Positions 44,105 to 55,817 of a stretch of DNA of 64,000 nt are shown here, one piece after another. Location of the stretch: the NCBI GenBank assembly GCA_037349315.1, contig JBAIAC010000027.1:20252501-20316500 (forward strand), in the 5' to 3' direction. Position numbers and translations under genes: made by a program. Below the pieces are notes generated by a model. It did no database searches and was not told the DNA's origin. It saw only the letters and a list, made by a program, of their open reading frames with translations. The stretch is from Chelydra serpentina (Eukaryota; Chordata; Testudines; Chelydridae). The stretch's first letter is position 1. Each line of letters opens with the position of its first letter.

Positions 44105-44307
44105 ACAGGGTGTAAGGGAGCTCAGCGTGTCTCCAGGGGCTCAGACCAGCGACTCACCCCTAACGAAAGGTTAGGAAGGGAAGGAGAAAGGCCTTCATCA
44201 ATACACCATGTGGGCATGTGTTGTGTATGTGCCTACATGCTTGTGTACAAGTATGGTGAAATATACTTACAGTGCTACACCGTTATCCCATTTGCATACG
44301 ACAGCTC

Positions 44308-44554
44308 CGGGTCTGTCTACACCTGGAACTGAGGGGGTAATGCCCAGATCGAGGAGACATACCCGCGCTAGGTCTTATCGAGCTAATGGGCTAAAGATAG
44401 AGCGTAGCTGCAGGACAGGATAACCTCCCCAGGTATGTACCCATCCGAGACCCTGGCCACATCCTTGGGGCAGCTAACCCCTCCCACCCCTATATTCTAT
44501 TTTTAGCACCAGCATGTTGAAACCCCCCCAGCTCAAAGTGCGCACATACCCTTA
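44308..44554. mobile_element. TIR element of the TCTACAC family
   Basis: Starts GGGTCTGTCTACACC and ends GCGCACATACCCTTAGC, a weaker inverted match. It is noncoding. Confidence 0.4.
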
Positions 44555-45539
44555 GCTGTCATATCAGCCACTGGAAATCTTATTCTTCGAAGAGCCAGTT
44601 GTGCAATCTAGCCATGACATTGCTGGGGGTATGAGCAAAACACATTGGTAACGATGGAAACCAGAAAGTTCCTCTTCAACAAAACCCCGCCCCCGGCAGA
44701 GAGCAGAGAAGCAAGTATTGTCCAGGTGAGGAGAGAAACGAAGGGGCGAAAGCCTGGGTCTGGGTCTCCAGAGCTTTGCTAAGATGCTACATGTAGGGCT
44801 GTGATACTTCCGTTCTCTGGCAACTTTGAAAAATTAAAGCAAAAATCATTTGGGATCCACCCAAAACTGGCAATTTTTTGATTTTTTCAGCAAATCAAAA
44901 AAGTTGGAAAAAATTGTTTTGGGCAAAATGTTTCACTTCCATTTTGAGCATTTTTAAGGTTTTCAATTTGTTTAATAAAACTGAAGGGAATTTCCGACAA
45001 CAATTTGTTTTCAAACCAAACCACCGAGATGACTCATTTTGATCATGTCGAAACAAAAAATTTCGATTTTTTCAGTTGGTTGGCCAGTTGGGTTTGGTTT
45101 CGACCAAGACAATTTGGTGACTTTGCTCTGGATTCATGAGACATTTCCGTATCCCCAAGTCTGTATTTTTCACTGGAAAAAAGTTTTGGCTGAAAAATGA
45201 CCCAAGGGCATGAGCAGGACTGGAGCGAATGACTTGAGGATAGCAAGATATGAGCCCTTTATGTTGTGTGTGGTGACCGCCTTCAAGCTGTTTGGTCAGA
45301 ACCTCCAGGAAAAGATTTCACATTCTCCTGTGTGGCTTTACAGGGCAATTTTCAGAGCGGTCTTCTGGAACGTGCATCAGGGAACTGGCTCTAAGCACAG
45401 AGCGCTTGCACAAACTCATTCCAATATCAAGTGATACTAGAACATCCCGATATCAAGGATGGTACAAAAACATTCCCCAAGGGATAACAGGAACACACTG
45501 ACCCCTGCTAAAAAAATAAAATAAAATAAATGGAGATAT
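44555..45539. other. Intergenic, AT-rich dispersed repeat
   Basis: 44810-45190 is AT-rich with repeated AAATTT and TTTTTCAG words like 53360-53640. No gene. Confidence 0.4.
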
Positions 45540-45727
45540 CCCAATCGCCTAGGACTGGAAGGACCTTGAAAGGTCATCGAGTCCAGTCCCCTGCCTTCAC
45601 TAGCAGGACCAAGTACTGCCCCTAACAGATTTTTGCCTGAGATCCCTAAATGGCCCCCTCAAGGATTGAACTCACAACCCTGGGTTTAGCAGGCCAATGC
45701 TCAAACCACTGAGCTATCCCTCCCCCC
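45540..45727 (-). mobile_element. tRNA-derived SINE, copy 5
   Basis: Minus-strand SINE with the head CAAACCACTGAGCTATCCCT at its right and a diverged tail (GGACTGGAAGGACCTTGAAA). Confidence 0.85.
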
Positions 45728-46239
45728 GCTTTGGGGCAGCTAGACTGTACACCACACATGCTAGAGATAATACGAGTGATGGAGTAGGTGGGTATTTTAT
45801 AAGAAATGATTTTAAATAATGGATTGAACCCAGTCCAGTCTGAAAATAAACATTTCACTTCTCTGCCCCGGCCCCCAACTAAATTTTACATCTAATTTTA
45901 AGCCAATTTCTTTTCATTAAAAAAAAAAAAAGAATGAAAACATGTTTCTCCTCCCCACAACGCCACTGCGAGCCCAGGCCCTCCTGTTTTCCAGCGTTGC
46001 GCAGTGTTTGAAACCGCACACTAGCGAGATCGGTGCAGTTTGCGCTTGCAGAAACGCTTATGACACTTTTTCTTTGGTCTTTCCCTGTGATGTCGAAATC
46101 AAATTGATGAGTAAGAACTTGAGGCCTTGGCCCTTCGGCCCTTCATACAAACTATTCCGGGATTTCCTCCATTGCAGCTACTGCTTCACTTTTCCACAAA
46201 TAGCACAATTGCACCATGTCGTCACCTCCTGAATACGCT
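45728..46239. other. Distal upstream flank of the CCL4-like gene
   Basis: No exon. A C/EBP-like TAGCACAATTGCACC lies at about 46201-46215, about 80 bases before the TATA box. Confidence 0.4.
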
Positions 46240-46297
46240 GGAATTTCCACAGTTCCTGGGGGTTCGCCCTGCTTTCCGTTTCCAGTCTCCTATAAGA
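46240..46297 (+). promoter_or_regulatory. Promoter of the CCL4-like gene (kappaB-like site and TATA box)
   Basis: GGAATTTCC, a kappaB-like sequence, occupies 46240-46248, and TATAAGA occupies 46291-46297. The spacing suits an NF-kappaB-driven TATA promoter. The ATG is 98 bases past the TATA end, giving a leader of about 70 bases. Confidence 0.65.
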
Positions 46298-46394
46298 AGC
46301 GGAGAGACCAGAGATTCAGCATCAGACGGCAAAGGGTTGGAAGGAGTCCCTGCTCTGGCTCAGCTGCTGCAGCTCGTCCCCACCCGACAGCAAC

Positions 46395-48272
46395 ATGAAG
46401 GTCTCCGTGGCTGCCCTCACCGTTCTCCTCATCGCTGCCTTCTGCTCCCTGGCCTTCTCCGCGCCAAGTAAGTTCCGTGTCTGTCTTCTCAGAGCCACTT
46501 TGGCCCTGTAGTGAAGGAAGACAACTCCAGTTAGCTCTGCGCTAGCCAGCCATGGCGCGTCGGTGCTGTCACGCTACGGTGCTTTTCTGGGGAGCTTCGG
46601 CGTGATGCAGGCTAGTTGCCTCTCTCTGGTAAAAGGCACATCTCTGCCGTGAGATGCACGCCGCAGACAATGTGGGAGAGGGGCTGGTTGGCTTAGGGGC
46701 TTCCATCCCTAGGTTACCGGTTCAAATGCAGCCTCTACAGGACGTGACCCAAAGCCCTGCCCCTCTGGTGGCTGTCTGGTGAGCCAGGTGAAATGAGTCT
46801 GTGGTCTCACTCCTTAGAGATCAAGGGTCCACATCACCAAAACTACCCTAGCGATGGGCATCATTTGGTACCCTGGCTGATGAGCCTACCAGAGAGGCCA
46901 AGGGCCGAGTGGGGCATGGGTATTCCACTCACCCCCCAGGGGACTGTCCAAGTTATGGTTATGGTGGGCTGACAGAAGCTGGCATTGTTGCATCTGGTCT
47001 GTGAATAAATTTGCACTAAGGGCCCAGTCCTCAAAGCGGAGTGACTCAGTGGGCTCCAAGAGCCCTCAGCCCCTGGGCAAGGCTGAAAGAGGCTAGTGAT
47101 TCGCTCATGGGATTGTGAGCCCGTTCCTAACTTCAGGTCCCAACTCTGCCATGGGCCTGTGCTGTGGCCGTAGCCAGGTCTCTGTCCCTCAGTAATCCCC
47201 TCTGTGAAATGAGGATTGTAAATAATTCGCTGTCGGCAGATGACTGCGTACATACTAATGCTCAACCATTGTCCTGTCTCGGCACCACTGAAATCCTAGA
47301 CTAATTTAAAAACCCCGCTAATGCAAACCTCTCCCATTGGACTCCTCTGGAGAGCCCGGCAGGGCTTTCCCCTGGCACCGGGTTGAACTCATTTCTGTCT
47401 CTTGCAGTTGGCTCTGACCCCCCGACGGCCTGCTGCTTCTCCTACACAGCCCGGCAGATCCCCCGCAACTTCGTGAAGGATTATTACAGCACCAGCAGCA
47501 TGTGCTCCCAGCCGGGCGTCGTGTAAGTGTCAAGGGCAGACTCCTAGCGGTGGGGGTGCGGTGGCACCCTCTGTTTGCCATACGTCGGGATATGGCGCGG
47601 ACAGGGGTTGGAGCGACCGCCAGACACGGGGCAGATACTGGGGGGAAGTAGCTGGGGCGCCAACACTTACAGGCCATTGCAGCCACACAGACAGTACCAA
47701 GCTGGACAGTACGGGGGGGGCTGTTCATGGTTTCCAAGCACATGATAGGCTGGGGATGGGACCTGCCCACCCAAGCAGGGCTTAAATGCAGGAAATATTT
47801 TCAAACCTGCGGGGAGCCCTGGTGTGCCCCCCCCACACACACACACACAGGGTGAGAAGCCCTGAGCCCTGGAGTGCCCCACCGCAGGTCTAAAGTCCCC
47901 AGATCCCCCACCTCATAGCTGAAGACCAGAGCCCTGCTGCCCCGCAGGGCAGAAGCCCCTACCCCCACCCTCACCAGCCCAGTGGCAGATGACCCAAGCC
48001 TCCCTTCCCCACGCACACACTGGGCCCTGAAGTTTTTTAGCATGTTGGAGGGAATGGGTGGGGGCTCAGGGAAATAATCCTGCACCCCAGGCATAATGGT
48101 GTGAGGCCAGGATGGAGGCTGGGCCCTGGCGAGAAACAGCCCCTCCTTTCCTCTGACTCCGTCCGTCTCTTTCCTGCCCCCCAGGTTCATCACGAAGAAG
48201 GGCCGCGAACTCTGCGCCAACCCCAGTGAATCCTGGGTCCAAGAGTACGTGAACGACTTGGAACTGAACTGA
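46395..48272 (+). CDS. CCL4-like CC chemokine (MIP-1 beta type), 3 exons
   Basis: Coding exons 46395-46467, 47408-47522 and 48185-48272 (73+115+88 nt, TGA stop) encode 91 residues. The donors are GTAAGT, the acceptors TTGCAG and CCCCAG, and the phases 1 and 2. The signal peptide is about residues 1-22 (LAFS before APIGSDPP). The cysteines are C33, C34, C57 and C73. The mature start [18 protein letters not shown] and the end [12 protein letters not shown] follow mammalian CCL4 closely. The 40s loop has an intact BBXB heparin motif, KKGR at 67-70. By family knowledge it is a secreted CCR5 agonist for monocytes, NK and T cells. It diverges from CCL5 upstream and converges on gene 4. Intron 2 contains LTR- or hAT-like repeat sequence. 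CCL4 is the best label. One-to-one orthology with mammalian CCL4 is not certain. Confidence 0.96.
47770..48070. repeat. Dispersed repeat in intron 2 of the CCL4-like gene
   Basis: Bounded by AAATATTTTCAAACCTG and a TTTTTTAGCATGTTGGAGGG word. The same words occur at 15600-15640 and 17800-17840, so this is a dispersed family, possibly hAT-type. A short CA tract lies at 47833-47849. Confidence 0.45.
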
Positions 48273-48419
48273 GCGGAGCAGGGGCCAGGCTGGGCGATGA
48301 GCCGCCCCCGGCAATGGGCGTGTAACCCCTCAAAGGACAGGGCGACGACATCATTTCCTGCCGAGGCAGGAACCAGAGCTAAATTTGCCCCAGATCCTGA
48401 TCAAACCAAGAATGTGTAA

Positions 48420-48665
48420 ATATCCTGTACAGCTATTTAAAATCCCGGATCGGTGCAAAACCTGCTAATTATACTGTGAATTATGCTATTTATACAACAC
48501 TCGCTGTGAGCTGTGGGGGCGAGCCGCTGGGCCGGCTCTCTTCACATCACAGCCGCGCGGAAGATTGGTTAATATATTTGGTATTTAGCCCTGGCTCTGC
48601 TGTGCTGCTGAGCAGTGGCAAGGGTGGTTTTGACAGCAAGTGAAACGCTGCTTTTAGAGAATAAA
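48420..48665 (+). promoter_or_regulatory. AU-rich 3' UTR and poly(A) signal of the CCL4-like gene
   Basis: Four or five ATTTA-type motifs (CTATTTAAAA, GCTATTTATAC, GGTATTTAGCC, ATAAATATTTTTATA) lie in the 3' UTR. AATAAA is at 48660-48665. In mammals such AU-rich elements destabilise inflammatory chemokine mRNAs. Applying that here is inference. Confidence 0.7.
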
Positions 48666-48680
48666 TATTTTTATATCAAC

Positions 48681-49133
48681 CCCTTGGTTCTGTTTTAAGG
48701 TGAATTCCGGCACTTTTCCTGACTAGCACTCATGTCGCAAATCCAACACTCACCCGTCCCTGCGAGGAAATAGCCACCTCGAGGCAGCTGTCACGTCCCC
48801 ACACACCAACACACCTCGCCATCCCTGCGTACACACACGCATGTGGCGGCCTGGGCGCTACAGGGGGTCGGGCTGACTGATCTGTAAGGCCTTCTGGCCT
48901 TAAACTCAATGAATCGGCTTAAATTTCCTCAGCTGGGTGTCATGTTGCACAAAACAAATAACTAAGGGAGGGTTTGAATCCAGGTTACACTTTATCTGTG
49001 AAACACACACACACCAGCACACTCCTGAGTGAGATACCTCTATGCACCCCACATCCCTGAACAGAAATACAACTGACAGACACACAGCTATTTACACCTC
49101 CCCCGCTCTCCACAACCCACCATACACCCCAAA
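48681..49133. other. Intergenic
   Basis: A short CR1 3' remnant is at about 48867-48910, and CA-rich sequence follows. No gene. Confidence 0.45.
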
Positions 49134-49314
49134 GAATCATAGAATCTCAGGGTTGGAAGGGACCTTAGGAGGTCATCTAAGTCCAACCCCCTGCTCAAAG
49201 CAGGACCAATCCCCAATTTTTGCCCCAGATCCCTAAATGGCCCCCTCAAGGATTGAACTCACAACCCTGGGTTTAGCAGGCCAATGCTCAAACCACTGAG
49301 CTATCCCTCCCCCC
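49134..49314 (-). mobile_element. tRNA-derived SINE, copy 6
   Basis: Full-length minus-strand SINE from the CR1-like tail (GAATCATAGAATCTCAGGGT) to the head (CAAACCACTGAGCTATCCCT). Confidence 0.9.
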
Positions 49315-49895
49315 ACACATACACCCAGCCCTGCATACACATGTTCACCCACACAGATGCACTGATGGACCTCGACGCACACCACACGCACAGTTGAACG
49401 CACACATTCACCCCCAGAGACACACCTGCATACAGATGCACCCGCTCCCAGACACCGCCAGGTGCATACACACACTGCCTCCAGATACACATCTGCACTC
49501 ATACACAGGTGCACGCACACTAACACTATACAGCAAGAAGGCGCTGGACTACACCTAGTACGTCAGGCATTCAGTCCGTCCCTGGAGTCATTGAAGGATT
49601 GTTTCCTATATTTCATTCCCCGTAGCCTTGTCCAATGCAGTTTTAAATGTCCCAAGGGAGGGGGCTTGGACTGCCCGTGGGTCCCGTCACCCCAGCACAC
49701 AGGAACGATTTGACAGGAAACAAGACAGTCCCTTGCTGGGTGGATTTGTGTTGCACCCAGCCAAATGTACAGTCCCATTGTGAGGCGAAAGCAAAGTCTG
49801 TGGGGGACAGCCCCAGTCCAGAAGCAATGTCTGACTCCAGGGGAGAAGCTCCAGGGAGCCCACAACTTAGAGGTGCAAGGGAAAATATAAATGTC
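49315..49895. other. Intergenic, CA-rich
   Basis: A degenerate CACA-rich stretch (49315-49520) gives spurious cysteine-rich frames on the minus strand. A CR1-like echo lies near 49560-49650. No gene. Confidence 0.45.
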
Positions 49896-49907
49896 AAAGT
49901 ACCAAGC

Positions 49908-50206
49908 ATCAGAGGGGTAGCCGTGCTAGTCTGGATCTGTAGAAACGACAAAGAGTCCTATGGCACCTTATAGACTAACAGACGTTTTGGAGCATAAGCT
50001 TTCGTGGGTGAATACCCACTTCTTCGGATGCATGCAGTGGAAATATCCAGAGGCAGGTATAAATATGCAGGCAAGAGTCAGGCTAGAGATAACGAGGTTA
50101 GTTCAATCAGGGAGAATGAGGATGATAACCTCGTTATCTCTAGCCTGACTCTTGCCTGCATAGCCGACGAAGTCTATAAGGTGCCACAGGACTCTTTGTT
50201 GCTTCT
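49908..50206 (+). mobile_element. Foldback element, subfamily A, copy 2
   Basis: The head ATCAGAGGGGTAGCCGTGCT and inverted arms that include GATAACGAGGTTAG and its complement. It ends CTCTTTGTTGCTTCT. AAAGTACCAAGC is repeated exactly at 49896-49907 and 50207-50218 (12 bp). Confidence 0.9.
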
Positions 50207-50218
50207 AAAGTACCAAGC

Positions 50219-50756
50219 CTTGCCCATAAAGAGATACAGGACAACAGGACAAGGGGAGAGTCTGAGATCTGGAGGGCAGGGGCAGTGTCTCCCTGCATGT
50301 GGGGCAGCGTGCGGCACACCATGGGCACTGCCAGGATACACATGGTGATGATGAGCGGACTAGGGCTCCATTCTGCAGTTCTGAAGTCAACAGGAAATCA
50401 ATGGGAGTTGGACCCTTAACTATACAAAAGTACAGCTTTAGCCAACCTGGGTGCTTCCGATCCTCTTCTACGGAGCTGAAACAGGACATTGCTCAAACAA
50501 GACAGCGGGTGGTGGGAGGCACTTCACCAGGGCTTCCGGCAGTGACTACTGGACGTAAGTTTGTTTGGTATTATTGAGAACTGGCCTCAAGAGGACGGAA
50601 GCCAGCACTGGCCACCAACGGCTGACAAATTTTGTCATATAGCCCATCTCAGAGACAAAATCCCTGAACACTGAGCACTGGAGATCACACTTGAGGTTAT
50701 GGGCTGGGAGCGGCCACATGCTCACCCACAATTAACCTGGCTGCCCCAGTTTAGCC
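50219..50756. other. Intergenic, no gene recognised
   Basis: No exon or known repeat identified. Confidence 0.4.
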
Positions 50757-51272
50757 TTGTCATGCCTGACTAACCAAATTGCCTTCTATGATGAGATAAC
50801 TGGCTCTGTGGATGAGGGGGAAGCAGTGGAATTGTTATTCCTTGACTTTACCAAAGCTTTTGATACGATCTCCCACAGTATTCTTGCCAGCAAGTTAAAG
50901 AAGTATGGGCTGGATGAATGGACTATAAGGTGAATAGAAAGCTGCCTAGATCATCGGGCTCAATGGGTAGTGATCAATGGCTCCATGTCTAGTTGGCAGC
51001 CGGTATCAAGTGGAGTGCCCCAAGGGTTGGCCCAGGGGCAGGTTTTGTTCAACATCTGCATTAATGATCTGGAGGATGGTGTGGACTGCACCCTTTGCAA
51101 GTTTGCAGATGACACTAAACTGGGAGGAGTGGTTGATACGCTGGAGGGTAGGGACAGGATACAGAGGGACCTAGACAAATTAGAGGACTGAGCCAAAAGA
51201 AATCTGATGAGGTTGAACAAGGACAAGTGTAGAGTCCTGCACTTAGGATGGAAGAATCCCATGCACCGCTAC

Positions 51273-51403
51273 TAGGGTGACCACTGACCAATTGTCCCGA
51301 TTTTATAGAGACAGTCCCGATTTGGGGGTCTTTTTCTTATATGGGCTCCTATTACCCCCCACCCACTGTCCCGATTTTTCACACTTGCTGTCTGGTCACC
51401 CTA
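51273..51403 (+). mobile_element. 131-bp hAT-like MITE, copy 3 (in CR1)
   Basis: Flanks ACCGCTAC (51265-51272) and ACTGCTAC (51404-51411), an 8-bp duplication with one later change. Termini TAGGGTGACC and GGTCACCCTA. Removing it restores the CR1 word CACTGCTACAGACTAGG. Confidence 0.92.
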
Positions 51404-51704
51404 ACTGCTACAGACTAGGGACCGAATGGCTAGGCAGCAGTTCTACAGAAAAGGACCTAGGGGTTACAGTGGATGAGAAGCTGGATATGAGTCAGCAGTG
51501 TGCCCTTGCTGCCAAGAAGGCTAACGGCATTTTGGGCTGCATAAGTAGGGGCATTTCCAGCAGATCGAGGGATGTGATCGTTCCCCTCTATTTGGCCTTG
51601 GTGAGGCCTCATCTGGAGTACTGTGTCCAGTTTTGGGCCCCACACTACAAGAAGGATGTGGATACATTGGAAAGAGTCCAGCGGAGGGCAACAAAAATGA
51701 TTAG

Positions 51705-51914
51705 CAAAAAGAAAAGGAAGACTTGTGGCACCTTGAGACTAAAAAATGTATTTCAGATAAGCTTTCGTGGACTACAGTCCACTTTGTCGGATGCATCCGA
51801 CAAAGCGGACTGTAGTCCACGAAAGTTTATGCTGAAATAAATTTGTTAGTCTCTAAGGTGCCACAAGTCTTCCTTTTCTTTTTGCTGACACAGACTAACA
51901 TGGATACTACTCTG
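51705..51914 (-). mobile_element. Foldback element, subfamily B, copy 3 (in CR1)
   Basis: The 12-bp AAAAATGATTAG is repeated at 51693-51704 and 51915-51926 in the CR1 sequence. The head (reverse of GACACAGACTAACATGGATA) is on the right. The arms carry ACTTGTGGCACC and GATAAGCTTTCGTGG with complements, meeting near 51792. Confidence 0.9.
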
Positions 51915-52210
51915 AAAAATGATTAGGGGGATGAGGCACATGACTTGTGAGGAGAGGCTGAGGGAACTGGGATTGTGGGGAGGTTTAGGTTGGACATTAG
52001 GAAAAACTTTTTCACTAGTAGGGTGGTGAAGCACTGGAATGGGTTCCCTAGGGAGGTGGTGGAATCTCCTTCCTTAGAGGTTTTTAAGGTCAGGCTTGAC
52101 AAAGTCCTGGCTGTGATGATTTAGTTGGGGTTGGTCCAGCTTTGAGAAGGGGGTTGGACTAGATGACCTCCTGAGGTCCCTTCCAACCCTGAGATTCTAC
52201 GATTCTATGA

Positions 52211-53051
52211 ATAACCCCACAGAGCTTTTAGAGGCCTGGAACAAAGCTCTACAAGGTGAACATGGACACTCAGCAGTACGGACCTTCACTGTCCAAGAGT
52301 GTTGTTGTTGTTGGACCCCTAAAGACTTTCAAAGATCTGGGCCACAGTTTCTCTGTGGGGCCGTGGGAATAATAGCCCTGCCCTGCCTCACGGGGGCGTT
52401 GGGAGGAGGAATGCAGTGCTCAGATCTGGTGGGATTAGGGACTGAAGGGAGCGATGGTGGAAAGGGTCACATTTTAGCTCATGGTACAAACTCAAAGGCT
52501 CATAGGAAAAACTTTGGATTTTACAACAAATCTATCTTAAAACACAAAGCTCTGAAATCAGGGGAGATCGGCGCCCTGCTTCAGCGCTTTACCCCCACGT
52601 CTAGCCTCCCTCGGCCACCCGCACCCAGACGGGCAGGGCTAAAATGTGTCTGGGATAAGAGGAACTGGGCGCCCCGAGCAGGGGAGGGCAGAGTGGGGAG
52701 TGTGAAGGTCCCAGCTGGGGGCTGGTTCTGGTAGGGTGCTATGAGTGGAACCAGGGAGCTGAGCAGGACTGGATCGGAGGTCACGGGGCTGTGTGCGTGT
52801 GTGCCACGCTCTGAGTGGCACACGGAGGAAGCCGCTCCCCCCGTGCAAGTTTCAACACGGCCGGATAACGTTCAAGTCACCACAGAGTGACTGAGAGCTT
52901 CCTCCTGAGCTCAGACCTGGCCTCTGCGTGTCAAGGGGCCTCTGAATCCAGGGGCAGGACTTCCTCTTATCGGTGGAGAGCTCCTGGACCCTGGAGGCTG
53001 GCTAGTCCTTGGGAATGAAGGAAATCCCACCTGGGGACCGGGGGAGAGGGT
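52211..53051. other. Intergenic, no gene recognised
   Basis: One plus-strand frame of about 175 codons at 52207-52734 has no recognisable domain and low-complexity character. Confidence 0.4.
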
Positions 53052-53310
53052 CACAGAATCATAGACGGGTAGGACTGGAAGGGGCCTCAAGAGATCATCT
53101 AGTCCAGCCCCCTGCATTGAGGCAGGACTAAGATTATCCCTGACAGGTGTTGGTCTAACCTGCTCTTAAAAATCTCCAGTGACGGAGGTTCCACAACCTC
53201 CCTAGGTAAAGTGCTTACTTACCCTGACGGGAATTTTTTCCTAGTGTCCAACCTAAATCCCCCTTGCTGCAATTTAAGCCCATTGCGTCTTGTCTTGTCC
53301 TCAGGGGTCA
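53052..53310 (-). repeat. CR1 3' fragment, third subfamily
   Basis: AGAATCATAGACGGGTAGGA, then CTTAAAAATCTCCAGTGACGG, is the reversed 3' end of a CR1. Confidence 0.75.
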
Positions 53311-53718
53311 GTGACCCTCTCCCCCAGTCCCCAGGGGTTAGCGATCAAATATCCCCACAAGTTATGACATGTTCCATGTTTTTGGTGGAAAAATGACCTT
53401 CTCAACTAAACAGCAATTCACCTCAAAAAATTCATTTTCACTGAGACTTTTTAGGGGGTTGCGGATAAACCAAACCCCCAAACACGGTGACAGAAATCCG
53501 ACCTTTTCCCGGGTTTCAGGGTTTTTGACCAAATCCCGGCCGTTTTCATGGAGCAGTTTCAACAACTGGGGAGGGGGGAGGGAGGAAGCCATTTCCTGCT
53601 GTTTTTCCTGGGGGGAAAAATGTCATTTCCTGCCCAGCCCTAGTGAGTGAGTGCCCTGGTGTGAGCCACTCCCGCCAAAATCAGACTCATCAGGGGATCA
53701 GCCCTGCACCATCATAGG

Positions 53719-54037
53719 CGAGGGGTTCTCAAACTTCATTGCACCGTGACCCCATTCTGATAACAAAAATTATGACATGATCCCAGGAGGGGGGACCGAA
53801 GCCTGAGCCCACCCAAGCCCCGCTGTCCCGGGGGGGAGGGGGCAAAGCTGAAGCCCGAGCCCCACTGCAAAAGGCTGGGGGCCTATAACCTGAGCCCTAC
53901 CACTCAGGTGGGGCTCGGGCTTCGGTTTTGACCTTGGGCCCCAGGCTTCAGCTTTGGCCCTGGGCCCCAGCAAGTCTAACGCCAGCCCTGGCAACCCCAT
54001 TAAAATGGGGTCGCGGCCCACAGTTTGAGAACCGCAG
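53719..54037. mobile_element. hAT nonautonomous element with GAAGCCCGAGCCC-type repeats
   Basis: Left GAGGGGTTCTCAAACT and right AGTTTGAGAACCGCAG are inverted termini. The interior repeats AAGC(C)CGAGCCC words in both orientations. It is the same family as 57574-58124. Confidence 0.75.
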
Positions 54038-55224
54038 TCAGAGACAATGGCAAAACGCCCTGCCCCAGGGCAGCCTGCCCTGTGGGGTATGTCTACACAG
54101 GGAGCAGTGATCCTCTGAGCCTGGGCCTGGTAAAAGGGCAAAGAGCTCCGCTTTGGGAGGAACCACAGGGAGCAAATTGGGTTCCTGGGGCAGGTTGTGA
54201 AGGAGGGTCTGGGACTCCAGGGAAGCAGCCAGGAGCCAGGGCTCGATCCTAAAGGAGACACTTAAAGGTAGCCTAGAAGGGCCTGGCGGCTGAGCCTGGA
54301 CGGGCACCGAACAGAGAGAGAAGAAACTTTTGTTTCTTTGGACTTTTTTTCCCTGGAAGGGGTTACAGTTTAGCCGGTGACTTGGCGAGAGACCTGAGCC
54401 ACATGAATGGCTGGGAGAGACAGAAAATGCCAGTGAGGGGGAATTAAGCCACGGAGCACCTGCAGTGCCATTCTTGGCCAGCAGCGGGTGCTATGGGGCA
54501 AGTGACACCCCCATTGACACATTCATACAGGATCAGGCCTTTTCTGACCTTTCATTAGACAATAAGCCTGCGTGCAGCTCAGATGTCAGCCTTTCTACCC
54601 GAACCCCTGAAATCAAATGGAACCTCTGTTATCTTGAACAGTGACACCTTGCTGTCTATCAGCGAAGACCTCATTGAAATACACGAGGCCTAATTCTGCT
54701 TTCATTTACACTGGTACAAATCCAGAGTAACTCCAGTGCGGTCAGTGGAGTTACTCCAGATTTACACTAGTGTGAATGACAGAATCTGGACTGTTGTGCC
54801 TCATGTGGTTCTTAATGGCTTAACGGGAGTTATTTTTGCTGTTGTGGGTGCAAGACATTACTTATTAACAGTAAAAATCGTGTTTGTATATTATTTCACC
54901 CGTCAACTTTAGGAAATGGGGTTTGTAGAGGTTTGGAGGAAGCGAGATTGGTGTAAATGTGGAGGAAGCGGATGTGGATTCAGGGTGGAGAGAGCAAGCG
55001 ATGGAGTAATTGGAGGTGAGTGTGGAGTAAGCCCCTTCTTCAATAAGCATGGTGAGGTCACGGTCCCATGAGTAAGGGGTGGAATAAATCAGTAAATGGA
55101 GTGTCACTCTGGATTAAGAGTAGAGTCAAAGCAAGTGTGTCAGTGCAAGGGTGAGTCAGTGAAGGGTGAGGATCAGATAAGCATGTGATGGGAGTTGTTA
55201 GTGTGTGTTACTCTTGGGGGGCTG
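54038..55224. other. Intergenic
   Basis: A dispersed repeat at 54710-54790 (AGTAACTCCAGTGCGGTCAG, then GATTTACACTAG) and otherwise no gene. Confidence 0.45.
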
Positions 55225-55335
55225 ATGTAATTTTATCACATTCAAAGCATTTTACAAGGGTGGGCAGCATCACCCCCATTTTACAGATAGGGAAACCGAG
55301 GCAGAGAGCAGGGAAGTGACATGCCCAAAATGAAC
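55225..55335 (-). repeat. MIR fragment
   Basis: CCCCATTTTACAGATAGGGA, then CGAGGCAGAGAGCAGGGAAG, is the reversed MIR core. Confidence 0.75.
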
Positions 55336-55735
55336 TGGTCAGAAATAGAGCCAAGGTTGCCTGCCTCCAGTATCCATCTCCCATTCCTGGACAAACCTCA
55401 TCTCAGCTGCTCTGCAGGAGGGGGTGAGCAAATCCATAGCTGTGTCTCTCTGGGTGTACGCAGCGAGGGACCGCAAGGGAGGGATGAGGTGTATCCGAGG
55501 CATGAAGGCGGCTGCAGGCTGAGTGGATCCATGCAGCACGTACATGTGTGTGCGCATACACGTGCTGGCTCTGTGCCCAGAAACAACAGCCCCCGGCTGA
55601 TACAAGCCTCCTTCTCCAGGGCATTTAAACAAACCGGTTCCTATCCAGCCGCAGGGCTCTGCGAAGAGCACTCAGGGCAAGGGACAGCCTCTCTACAGGA
55701 AGGGGAAATACTCGGTTCAGCTCCTTGGGACGGAC

Positions 55736-55737
<2 letters not shown>

Positions 55738-55770
<33 letters not shown>

Positions 55771-55817
55771 GACACACACACCCACACACACACCCACAGA
55801 CACACCCACACACACCG
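55738..55817. repeat. Compound CA microsatellite
   Basis: About 80 bases of (CA)n with CCA and GA interruptions. Open frames across it are artefacts. Confidence 0.95.

Larger units (their letters stand above)
50757..52210 (+). mobile_element. CR1 LINE mosaic interrupted by a MITE and a foldback element
   Basis: Plus-strand CR1 RT begins at LTNQIAFYDEITGSVDEGEA and passes FLDFTKAFDTISHSILASKL and [20 protein letters not shown]. It is cut by insertions at 51273-51403 and 51705-51914 and ends at GATTCTACGATTCTATGA. A deletion near 51970 removes the [13 protein letters not shown] part. Stops at about 50932 and 51189 show decay. Confidence 0.9.
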
